63,103 nt of DNA from Catenulispora rubra (GTDB lineage: Bacteria > Actinomycetota > Actinomycetes > Streptomycetales > Catenulisporaceae). How positions within the stretch are numbered: the stretch's first letter is position 1; every line of letters begins with the position of its first letter. Positions 41,069-49,076 of the stretch are shown here, in pieces. The DNA lies in contig NZ_JAACYW010000032.1 of the NCBI RefSeq assembly GCF_015356825.1, forward strand, positions 1-63,103, written 5' to 3'. A program made the translations under genes and the position numbers. The notes under the pieces were generated by a model that saw only the letters and a list, made by a program, of their open reading frames with translations, searched no databases and was not told the origin of the DNA.

Positions 41069-43507
41069 ATGATGACTGCCTGGTTTTCGCGCAAGCGGGC
41101 GGTGCGCACCGGCACCTACGGCATCGGTGTGGCCGGTGCCGTGGGCCTGGCCGTGTTCCTCGGCTCCGGCCACGGCTACCCGGTGCAGAGCGTGCACCAG
41201 CTTTCGGGGTCGGCGTGGCTGGCCTCGTCCCAGGCCGGACAGCTGACGCTGCTGGACGGGGCCTCGGCGGAGGTGGCGGCGCAGGTGCAGGCCGCGCCCG
41301 CGGGGCATGTCCTGGACGTGGTGCAGCAGGGTTCGACCGCGTACGCGATCGACGAGACCGCCGGCACGCTGCGCCGCGTGGACGGCGCGACGTTCGCCCC
41401 GGGCGCTCCGGCGACGCCGATCGCCGACGCGGCGTCCGCGCTGACCGCCTTCGCCGACTCCCGGCACGTCTACGCCCTGGACACCCAGCGCGGCCTGCTG
41501 GTCACGGTCGACCCGCACACCCTGGCGGCCACCGGCACCCAGCAGGGCCTGTCGGCGCAGCTGGCGGCGGGGACCGCGACGCTGGACGACGCCGGCCGGC
41601 TGTGGCTCGTCGACGACGCCACCGGAGACCTGACCCGGGCCGCCGACGGCACCATCGAGGTCCGCCGGGGCGTGGCCGCGCCCGGGAAGGACCTGATGGC
41701 CCTGGTGAACGGCAAGCCGGTGGTGGTGGACACCGCCGGGCGCAGGGCGGTCTCCGTGGACCCGGCCGACGGCTCGCCGACCGGCACGCTGGATCTGGAC
41801 CTGCGGCCCAGCGACACCGTGGCGGTCAGCGGCGCGCCGCACGCGAACCGGCTCTACGTGGTGGCCTCCCGCGGCGTGCTCGAGATCTGCGACCTGTCGG
41901 CGCACAGCTGCTCCGACACCGTCCCGCTGGACAGCGGCGGCAACGACCTCGGCGCCGCCGTCGAGTCCGGCGACCGGGTGTTCGTGCCCGACTACACCAC
42001 GGGCCAGGTCTGGGTGATCGACCTGGGCCAGCACACCGTCGTGGCCACTGCCCAGGTGCTCACCCCGGCGGCGAAGTTCCAACTGCTGACCCGCGACGGG
42101 ATCGTGTTCTTCAACGACCCGAACAGTGAGCGGGCCGGCGTGATCAGCCTGGACGGCGCCGTCACCCAGGTCGCCAAGTACGACCCGGCCGACCCGACCA
42201 AGGGCCTGCCCGGCCACCAGCCGTCGAGCCCGTCGGCGCCGCCGGTGTCACAGCAGACCAAGCCGACCTCGGCGCCGCCGTCCAAGACCCCGCCCAGCAA
42301 AACCCCGCCCAGCAAGACACCGCCGAGCCAGCCGACGCCGAGCACTCCGCCGCCCGGAGGCGGGTCGTCGCCCCCGCCGAGCACGCCGCAGCCGACCGGG
42401 CCCTCGACGCCGCCGATCCTGGCGTCGAGCACGCCGTCCCTGCCCTCGACGCCGTCGTCGGCTGCCAAGTCCACGACTGCTTCCGCGCCTTCCTCCACCC
42501 CCACGACCACCCCGTCGCCCACGAAACCGGCGGCCACGCTGACGATCACGCTGTCCAACCCGAACCTGAAGTTCGGCGAGACCGAGAACCTGGCGGTCGC
42601 GGCCGGCGACGGCACCGCGATCACCAGCGCGCACTGGACCTACGGCGACAACCAGTCCGGCGACGGGGCCGCCGTGAGTCACGCCTGGGCCCGGCCGGCC
42701 AACGCGACCCAGCAGACGTTCCAGGTCACCGTGGCCGCCGTGCTGGCCGACGGCCGGAAGGCGCAGACCGGGATGAGCCTCACGGTCAACCACCCGGACA
42801 CCGCCACGGTGCCGAACGTGGTCAGCGAGGACGAGACCACAGCCCAGCAGCAGATCGCCGGTGCCGGGCTGACGTCCTCGATCACCCCGGTGATCAACAA
42901 CTTCGTTCCGGTCGGCCAGGTTATGGCACAGACACCCGTCGGCGGCGGGACCGTCGCCTGGGGCAGTTCAGTGGCCCTGACCGTGTCCTCGGGACCGGCG
43001 GCGCTGTGGGACATGGTCTCGCATGCCTGCGACTCCGCGCACTGGTCCTCCGGTGCCGGACCGCTGCCGTGCCCCGGCGGCGGCGGCGACGCCACCGGGT
43101 TCGCCATGATCCATGCCGGCTCGGACTGCTACTACTTCACCTCGGGCCAGGGCTTCTGCAACTTCCTCGAAACCCACCCGCAGTGGGTGCCCAACGGCTT
43201 CATCTACGGTGTCTACACGCTGCCCCGGCCGGTCATCGCCGGCGACCACTTCCGGGCCACGCTCGGCTTCATGGCGCCGAAGTCGGGATCTCCGGGCAAG
43301 GCCAGCGTGACCTTCCGGCTGGTCGGTCCCAACGGCCAGCAGCTCGGAGCCTGGGACCTCAAAGCCGCGGACGCCAAGACGATCGACGCTGATGTCGATC
43401 TGTCGACGGTCGCGGCGGGCGTCACGCAACTCACCCTGCGGGTCGACGCGCACGGTGATGTCGGCCAGTGCTGGGCGTCGTGGGCGGCCATGACCTTCGG
43501 GCCCTGA
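41069..43507 (+). CDS. Secreted/anchored propeller-PKD-PASTA protein
   Basis: This is an 812-residue protein. The N-terminus carries a single hydrophobic helix (GIGVAGAVGLAVFLGSG) that serves as membrane anchor or signal. Residues 40-380 form repeated short strands of a beta-propeller (such as LWLVDDATGDLTRAADG and VWVIDLGQHTVVA). A Pro/Ser/Thr linker with PPSKT repeats follows, then a PKD/Ig-like domain (AHWTYGDNQSGDGAAVSHAW), a PASTA module (VPNVVSEDETTAQQQI ... ALTVSSGP) and a Cys-containing C-terminal domain of about 170 residues. PASTA modules bind peptidoglycan fragments, so a cell-wall-facing role is likely. The ATG at 41069 is immediately followed by a second ATG. Confidence 0.8.
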   Translation: MMTAWFSRKRAVRTGTYGIGVAGAVGLAVFLGSGHGYPVQSVHQLSGSAWLASSQAGQLTLLDGASAEVAAQVQAAPAGHVLDVVQQGSTAYAIDETAGTLRRVDGATFAPGAPATPIADAASALTAFADSRHVYALDTQRGLLVTVDPHTLAATGTQQGLSAQLAAGTATLDDAGRLWLVDDATGDLTRAADGTIEVRRGVAAPGKDLMALVNGKPVVVDTAGRRAVSVDPADGSPTGTLDLDLRPSDTVAVSGAPHANRLYVVASRGVLEICDLSAHSCSDTVPLDSGGNDLGAAVESGDRVFVPDYTTGQVWVIDLGQHTVVATAQVLTPAAKFQLLTRDGIVFFNDPNSERAGVISLDGAVTQVAKYDPADPTKGLPGHQPSSPSAPPVSQQTKPTSAPPSKTPPSKTPPSKTPPSQPTPSTPPPGGGSSPPPSTPQPTGPSTPPILASSTPSLPSTPSSAAKSTTASAPSSTPTTTPSPTKPAATLTITLSNPNLKFGETENLAVAAGDGTAITSAHWTYGDNQSGDGAAVSHAWARPANATQQTFQVTVAAVLADGRKAQTGMSLTVNHPDTATVPNVVSEDETTAQQQIAGAGLTSSITPVINNFVPVGQVMAQTPVGGGTVAWGSSVALTVSSGPAALWDMVSHACDSAHWSSGAGPLPCPGGGGDATGFAMIHAGSDCYYFTSGQGFCNFLETHPQWVPNGFIYGVYTLPRPVIAGDHFRATLGFMAPKSGSPGKASVTFRLVGPNGQQLGAWDLKAADAKTIDADVDLSTVAAGVTQLTLRVDAHGDVGQCWASWAAMTFGP

Positions 43508-43538
43508 TGACACCGCGAGACGGAGACGGATTCCCATC

Positions 43539-44996
43539 ATGACCGCCACGACAGCCGTCCGCGTGACCGTGGTCCCCGACGCGATCGCGCTCGGGCCCGG
43601 CGAGTCCGCCGACGTCGAGATCACCGTCCAGAACGCCAGCGAGGTGGTCGAACACTTCACCGCGGAGCTCGTCGGGCTGCCGGCGGACCTGTTCGCCAGC
43701 GATCCGGCCACCCCGCTGATGCTGCGGCCCCGGGAGAGCGGCACGGTGCGCGGCCGGATCGCCATCCCCGCGCAGGCCGGCCCGGTCGCCGGCCGGTACG
43801 TGCTGGGGATCCTGGTGACCTCGCCGTACCAGCGGACCGTGTCCCGGTGCGAGGAGGTGGTGCTGGACCTGCACGCGGTGCCGGTGCTGAGCGCGGTGGT
43901 CCGTCCCGAGGTGGCGACCGGCGGGGCGACCGGCGACTTCGCGCTGACCGTGGCCAACGAGGGCAACGTGCCGCTCGCGGTGACCCTGGCCGGCGACGAC
44001 CCGGAGAACCGCGTCGACTTCGTCTTCGAGCCCCGGCAGCTGCGCCTGCCGCCGGGCACGGCGGCGAACTCGCGGCTGCTGGTCCGCGCCGACCGGCCGC
44101 TGACCGGCGCGGAGGTGCGCAGGACCCTGACGGTGCACGCGCACGCCGACGGGCTGACCGTCGACAAGACGCTGACGTTCGTGCAGACCGTGCAGATCGC
44201 GGGCGGCTGGGTCAAGGCCGCGAAGTTCGCCGGCGCGCTTGCGGCGATGGCCGGCGTCACCGTGGGCGGCGCGGCGCTGATCCGGCACACGAAGCAGCAG
44301 GCCGCGCATCCGGTCCTGCCGACGGCGTCGCTGTCCGCCGCCGTGTCCTCGGCCCTGGGCGCGCAGCACTCGGGCGGTGGGGCGCAGCCGTCATCACCCG
44401 GGGGAGCGCCGTCGGGCACCGGGGCTCCGCCGACGGGGGCCTCGCCGTCGTCGGGCGGCGGTGTCGGCGCCCCGGCACCCGGCGGGACCGTCCTGCTCGA
44501 CTTCAGCCGCACCGCCGACGGCCAGGCCGACGGCGACCAGATCATCGCCGGCGACGCCTACGCCGCCAAGACCGGCGTCAAGCTGTCGGTCGACACCTCG
44601 GACGCGCCGCCGGCCTGTGCCGACGCGACCGCGCTCGCCCTGCGCACCCGCCCGGCCGAGGGCGGATTCCTCACCAGCGCCCGTCCGGCCGGCGTCGACC
44701 TGTGCAACCAGCTGCCGGTCCGCATGGACTTCGCCGCGCCGGCCGCGTCGGTCACCGTGCGGGCCTTCGGCGACGGCGCCCAGTTCGCGCTGAAGGTGAC
44801 GCTCAGCGACGGCAGCACCGACACCCGCGCGATGCCGATGCCCGCCGGCGCGGCGACGCCGATCGCCTACCAGGCGCCGGCCGGCGTGGGGATCGTGTCA
44901 GTGGTCTTCGGCCACGCCGACACCGCGCAGACCGCGAAGGACCCGACGATCATCAAGTCCCTGAGCTACGTGGCGGCTGCGGCGCCGTCGTCCTGA
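43539..44996 (+). CDS. Single-span membrane protein, Ig-like N-terminus and carbohydrate-binding-like C-terminus
   Basis: This is a 485-residue protein. Residues 1-220 are two Ig-like/NEW-type modules (VVPDAIALGPGESADVEITVQN ... GDFALTVANEGNVPLAV) of the COG1470 kind, without a signal peptide. One transmembrane helix follows (AAKFAGALAAMAGVTVGGAAL, about 225-246), then a Gly/Ser/Pro linker and a C-terminal beta-sandwich starting GTVLLDFSRTADG that looks like a carbohydrate-binding module. The N-terminus would be cytoplasmic and the C-terminus outside. Streptomyces CIS loci include a membrane protein, CisA, thought to recruit the particle; this protein's layout would suit that task, but homology was not tested. 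Confidence 0.75.
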   Translation: MTATTAVRVTVVPDAIALGPGESADVEITVQNASEVVEHFTAELVGLPADLFASDPATPLMLRPRESGTVRGRIAIPAQAGPVAGRYVLGILVTSPYQRTVSRCEEVVLDLHAVPVLSAVVRPEVATGGATGDFALTVANEGNVPLAVTLAGDDPENRVDFVFEPRQLRLPPGTAANSRLLVRADRPLTGAEVRRTLTVHAHADGLTVDKTLTFVQTVQIAGGWVKAAKFAGALAAMAGVTVGGAALIRHTKQQAAHPVLPTASLSAAVSSALGAQHSGGGAQPSSPGGAPSGTGAPPTGASPSSGGGVGAPAPGGTVLLDFSRTADGQADGDQIIAGDAYAAKTGVKLSVDTSDAPPACADATALALRTRPAEGGFLTSARPAGVDLCNQLPVRMDFAAPAASVTVRAFGDGAQFALKVTLSDGSTDTRAMPMPAGAATPIAYQAPAGVGIVSVVFGHADTAQTAKDPTIIKSLSYVAAAAPSS

Positions 44997-45061
44997 GCTG
45001 GCCTGAGCGTGGCGGCGCCGTCGTTCTGAGCGTGTCCTGAGCGTGCTCTGATGTCCTGAGC

Positions 45062-45098
45062 ACGGCGGCGCCGCCCCTGACCGGGACGGCGCCGCCGT
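45062..45098. terminator. Bidirectional stem-loop between convergent operons
   Basis: ACGGCGGCGCCG (45062-45073) pairs perfectly with CGGCGCCGCCGT (45087-45098); the intervening bases can add three more C-G pairs. It lies between the ends of the rightward MoxR operon and the leftward hydrolase-dynamin operon and probably terminates both. Confidence 0.7.
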
Positions 45099-45108
45099 CA
45101 CGCCCGGC

Positions 45109-47424
45109 TCACCCCATCCGCGCGCCCCCGGCCGGCGTCGGGAAGTCCCCGGCCGGCAGCCGGGGCGCGCCCGGCGAGTCCTTGGAGATCCCCTCATCGA
45201 CCATGGTCGGGGAGAAGTTGCCGATGACCGTGGCCTTGACGGAGTCGTAGTAGTCGGGGAAGTACGTCCCCAGGCACCGCTTGTACAGGAAGTCGTCCTG
45301 CCACTGCTCGATGGGCACCGCGGTGTCGCCCTCCAGCACCGCGACCGGCACGTGGGCGAAGATGTCGTCGAACTTCACGTCCGAGTGGCCCGTGTTGAGG
45401 AACTCCTCGATGCGCTGGCGGGACATCGCCGCCGCGGTGCCGGCGGCTGCCGCGCCCGCCTCGTCGGACTCGCTGAGCAGGGTGTCGTCGCCGCCGGTCT
45501 TGAAGTGCTCGCCCTTGCCGTTGACGACGACCAGGCCGATCTTGTTCAGCGCGTCGTGGACGAACCCGGCCGCGGCCTGCGCCTGCGCGTTGTTCAGGAA
45601 CTCCAGGTAGAGCTGGTAGTTGGCGTCCCGCTCCTCGGGCGTCCCGCCGGTCACGCCGGTGCCCTCGACCCGGTTGTCGTAGCCGGCGCGCTCCTGCGCG
45701 GTCTGCGGGTCGGTGACGCCCTGGCCGTCGAGGCGCTGGTGCTCGTTGGTCGGCGCGTTCTCCGACGGCGGCCGGTACAGATCCCGGGCGGAGAGGCCGG
45801 GCTGCATGTAGGAGGGCATCGCGTACTTCACGGCCTCGCTGGGCTCGCCGTTGTTCGGGTCCTTCTTGCCGGCCAGGTACTCCAGCCACCACTGCATCAC
45901 CAGGGTCTTGTTGATCAGGTGCCCGGCGGCGAAGGAGTCCTCCAGGAAGTGGTCGCCGTAGCCGTTCTTGAGCAGCGCCTGCCGGGCGTGCTCGGCCACG
46001 TCCACCGAGATGTTCAGCGGGACCGTGCCGGCCCGGCTGTCGAAGTGCGCCTTGGCCTCCTCGACCGCCTCGTTGTGGAACTCCTCCCAGCGGTGCCACG
46101 AGTACGGCGCGAAGTGGCAGGCGTTGCGGGACAGCAGGCCCTTGTACCGGTCGGTGCCCAGCTGCGCCGTGGCGTCGTCGAGGGCGGTGACCTCGCCCGC
46201 CGCGTCCAGGCTCTCGAAGCCGATGAACTCCATCCAGTGGGTGGCCATCCCCTCCATGCCCGGGCTGTAGGCGCTCAGGCCGAGTTTGTCCCCGATCCAG
46301 TTCGCCACGCCGGCCAGGCCCGCAGCGCCGCTGCCGTGCGTGTACGCCGCGCTCGCGACGCCGTCGCGCATCTTCTGCAGGACCGGTATCAGCTCCTCGG
46401 CCGACATCGAGTCGGCCACCGACGGGTCCGGCAGGTAGTCCGACAGTGCGTTGACCTCGCCGTTGCTGGCCCACAGGCCGCTGCCCCGGAACTGGATCCA
46501 GCGGATGTCCGCGAAGTCCTTCTCAGCGGTCGGGTTGCCCCTGGGGTTGTCCCTGAAGAACAGCATCCGCTTCTGCAACATCGCGAGCAGGTGCCGGCGG
46601 TTGTTCAGGTTGACGTCCGGGCCGCCGGCCGCCGCGGCCAGGTCGGCCGGCTTGGTGTCGCCGAGCATCGTGTGCTCCCAGGACGCGTGCCGGGCCAGGC
46701 AGGCGCCGGTGCCGTTGGGCACGGCGACCGGCGCCGCGCCGGGACCGCCGGGACCGCCGACGTCGGCACCGGCACCAGCGCCGGCGCCGCCTCCGGCACT
46801 GCCGCCGCCCGCGGGGCTGCGCCGCGCCAGCAGCGCGTCGGCGACCGTGTCGGCGTCCCGCTCGGCCCGGTCGGCCGGATCGCTGACCGTCATCTCGCTG
46901 GCGAGCGAGGGTCCGCTGTCCTGCTGGAGGGTGTGCGTGACCTCGTGGGCGAGCAGCCAGTAGCCGGTGGAGGAGCCGGGGTCGTACTGGTTCCGGCCGA
47001 AGTACACGTCCTGGCCGACGGTGAACGCCTGCGCGCTGATGTCAGAGGCCATCGACGCGGACACGGTGTCGGTGTGCAGCCGCACCGACGACAGCGAGAC
47101 GCCCAGGCCGGACTCCAGGTCCCGGCGGGGCTGCTCGGGGATCGGCTCTCCGCCGGAGGGCAGCCGGCTGGCGAAGCCGTCCGGGGCCTCGGCGCGGCCC
47201 TGGGCCGAGCGCAGCAGGCGGCCGATGGCGGCGTTGCCCGCGTCGGCCGGGACGGGTAGCGGCGCCTGGACGTCCACGGCCGGCGCGGGTGCCGGGGCGG
47301 ACGTCGGGCCGGTCGTCGGGCCGGTCTTCGGCCCGGATGTCGGGCCGGATGTAGGGCCGGTGTGGTCGGCGTGTCGGCCGATGTGGTCGTGAGCCGGCTC
47401 TGTGAGCCGCCTGCGCAGGTTCAT
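45109..47424 (-). CDS. DUF4157-led protein with phospholipase C-like His/Asp region; probable CIS cargo
   Basis: This is a 771-residue protein. After a disordered Gly/Pro/Thr leader (residues 20-60) comes a full DUF4157 domain: GEPIPEQPRRDLESGLGVSL, VRLHTDTVSA, DVYFGRNQYDP and LLAHEVTHTLQQ with HEVTH at 160-164. DUF4157 is a hallmark of CIS-associated effectors. A disordered Gly/Ala linker follows. The C-terminal part contains NACHFAPYSWHRWEEFH (434-450) and GDHFLEDSFAAGH (490-502), a His/Asp pattern like zinc-dependent phospholipase C/P1-nuclease folds. There is no signal peptide, which fits loading into a particle rather than Sec export. The ATG overlaps the GTPase stop (ATGA), making it the last gene of the hydrolase-dynamin operon. 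Confidence 0.75.
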   Translation of the reverse strand: MNLRRRLTEPAHDHIGRHADHTGPTSGPTSGPKTGPTTGPTSAPAPAPAVDVQAPLPVPADAGNAAIGRLLRSAQGRAEAPDGFASRLPSGGEPIPEQPRRDLESGLGVSLSSVRLHTDTVSASMASDISAQAFTVGQDVYFGRNQYDPGSSTGYWLLAHEVTHTLQQDSGPSLASEMTVSDPADRAERDADTVADALLARRSPAGGGSAGGGAGAGAGADVGGPGGPGAAPVAVPNGTGACLARHASWEHTMLGDTKPADLAAAAGGPDVNLNNRRHLLAMLQKRMLFFRDNPRGNPTAEKDFADIRWIQFRGSGLWASNGEVNALSDYLPDPSVADSMSAEELIPVLQKMRDGVASAAYTHGSGAAGLAGVANWIGDKLGLSAYSPGMEGMATHWMEFIGFESLDAAGEVTALDDATAQLGTDRYKGLLSRNACHFAPYSWHRWEEFHNEAVEEAKAHFDSRAGTVPLNISVDVAEHARQALLKNGYGDHFLEDSFAAGHLINKTLVMQWWLEYLAGKKDPNNGEPSEAVKYAMPSYMQPGLSARDLYRPPSENAPTNEHQRLDGQGVTDPQTAQERAGYDNRVEGTGVTGGTPEERDANYQLYLEFLNNAQAQAAAGFVHDALNKIGLVVVNGKGEHFKTGGDDTLLSESDEAGAAAAGTAAAMSRQRIEEFLNTGHSDVKFDDIFAHVPVAVLEGDTAVPIEQWQDDFLYKRCLGTYFPDYYDSVKATVIGNFSPTMVDEGISKDSPGAPRLPAGDFPTPAGGARMG

Positions 47425-49076
47425 GTGGATCCCCCTCCGTGTCCGGGCCCGGGATTGTCAGGGCTCGAAGTCGTACCGCGGGCGCCCGCCGTCGGTGTGG
47501 CCGCCGCCAGCGCCCGGACCTGCGGCACCAGCCCCTCGCAGGTCCGTTGCAGCACCCGGGCCGCGCGCGCCAGGCCCGGATCCGACAGCCGGTCCTGAGC
47601 CGTCCGCGTCCAGTCCCGGTGCAGGCCGATCAGCTGCGCGAGCGCGTCCTGCGGCGAACTGTCCGGGGCCAGCGCGAGCCGCGCGGCCGGGGTCGTGCCC
47701 TGGCCGCCGAGCAGCCGCTCCATCGCCGCCAGCAGTTCCGGGCGCGCGGCGACCGCGCCCAGCCGCAGTTCCCCGAGCAGCCGGAGCTCGGCGAGCTCGT
47801 GCGCGCCGCCGCGGATCCGTTCCACTTCCTGCAGCAGCCGGCGCGCGCCCGGGACCGGGTCGAGGCGGGCCACGCTCTCCACGGCGCGCAGCGCTCCGTC
47901 CGCCTTCAACACGTCCCGGCGCTCGGCGAACTGGCTGAGCAGCAGGGTGCGCAGCTCTGTCAGACCGCTGCGATCGTGCAGCGCGGCCCGCAGCGCTTCT
48001 GCCTCGCGCACCCCGTCCCGGATCAGCGACAGGGTCAGCCGGACCCCGAAGAGCCCGAGGGCGTCGAGCAGCCGCCGGCGGGCGGACGGCGGCACCGGCA
48101 CCGCGTTGTAGGGCGCGCAGAACCGGGTCGCGGACAGGACCAGCGCCGCCGTCGCCGCCGGGCCCGCGTCGGCCAGCGCGACCAGGTCGGCGAGGTCGGC
48201 TGCGGTGAGCGCGGCGGCGGCCTCGGCGAGCAGGCCGGCGACCGGCAGGACGGTGTACACCAGGCCGCGCAGCAGCGGGTCGGACCGGTACCCGGCCGCC
48301 GCCTGCGCCGCGTGCTCCAGGGCGCCGGGCACGCCGCCGCCGAGCTCGTCGGCCCGGGAGAGCACGCCGACGGCGTGGACCGGGCCGGTCCGGACGGACG
48401 CCGGATCGCGGAAGGCGTCGAGGAAGTCGACGTCGCTGGCGTGCAGGTGCCGCAGCAGGTACAGGACCGCGTCCACCTGGCCGGTGTCGTCCAGGAACTC
48501 CTCGGTGCGCCGGCCCGCCGACTCGGTGAGCGAGCCCAGGCCGGGGGTGTCGATCAGGGTCATGGTGCGCAGCTGCGGGCTCGGCAGGCCGACCTCGACG
48601 CGGTCCACGTCCTGCGGCCGCCGGCCGCCGAGGTCCAGGGCCCAGCCCCGCTCGGTGCGGTCCAGCGGCAGCCCGGCCGGCGGGCCGGAGCGCCCGAAGG
48701 CGGTCGCGGACGCCGCGGCGGCGTGCTCGTACCAGGTGACGACCCGGGTGCACTCGCCGGCGTCGGTGGCCGCGATCCGCGCTCCGACCAGCGCGTTGAG
48801 CAGGGTCGACTTGCCGGCCTTGACCCGGCCGACGATGGCCACGCGCAGCGGTCCGTCCAGCCGGGCGGCCACCGATGTCAGGGTGCTGCCGCCGGGGCGG
48901 CCGCGGTAGGTGCGCACGGCTTCGTCCAGCAGGGTTCGTACTTGGGATACGAGGCCGGTGGGTGGATTCGCGGTGGTCGCGCCGGTCGGCCCGCTCGGCC
49001 CGATCGGCCAACTTGGCCTCGCCGGCCCGTCCGGCGGGGGCGGGGGCGGCCAAGTCGGTCCCGTCGTTCCGGTCAC
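47421..49076 (-). CDS. Dynamin-like GTPase without membrane helix (IniC-like)
   Basis: This is a 551-residue dynamin-family GTPase. It opens with a Pro-rich leader (GPTWPPPPPPDGPARP). The GTPase has G1 VGRVKAGKSTLLNALVG, a Thr at the G2 position (ECTRVVTWYEH), G3 TLIDTPGLGSLTE and G4 GVLSRADELGGG. A long helical C-terminal part (about residues 290-520) has no transmembrane segment. It starts with a GTG (49076) overlapping the stop of its partner GTPase. The pairing of one helix-bearing and one soluble dynamin recalls mycobacterial IniA/IniC. Confidence 0.85.
   Translation of the reverse strand: MTGTTGPTWPPPPPPDGPARPSWPIGPSGPTGATTANPPTGLVSQVRTLLDEAVRTYRGRPGGSTLTSVAARLDGPLRVAIVGRVKAGKSTLLNALVGARIAATDAGECTRVVTWYEHAAAASATAFGRSGPPAGLPLDRTERGWALDLGGRRPQDVDRVEVGLPSPQLRTMTLIDTPGLGSLTESAGRRTEEFLDDTGQVDAVLYLLRHLHASDVDFLDAFRDPASVRTGPVHAVGVLSRADELGGGVPGALEHAAQAAAGYRSDPLLRGLVYTVLPVAGLLAEAAAALTAADLADLVALADAGPAATAALVLSATRFCAPYNAVPVPPSARRRLLDALGLFGVRLTLSLIRDGVREAEALRAALHDRSGLTELRTLLLSQFAERRDVLKADGALRAVESVARLDPVPGARRLLQEVERIRGGAHELAELRLLGELRLGAVAARPELLAAMERLLGGQGTTPAARLALAPDSSPQDALAQLIGLHRDWTRTAQDRLSDPGLARAARVLQRTCEGLVPQVRALAAATPTAGARGTTSSPDNPGPGHGGGST

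Noticed and set aside
45352..47259. 635-codon open frame antisense to the DUF4157 protein
   Set aside because: The leftward frame has DUF4157 and His/Asp motifs; the rightward one is low-complexity shadow.
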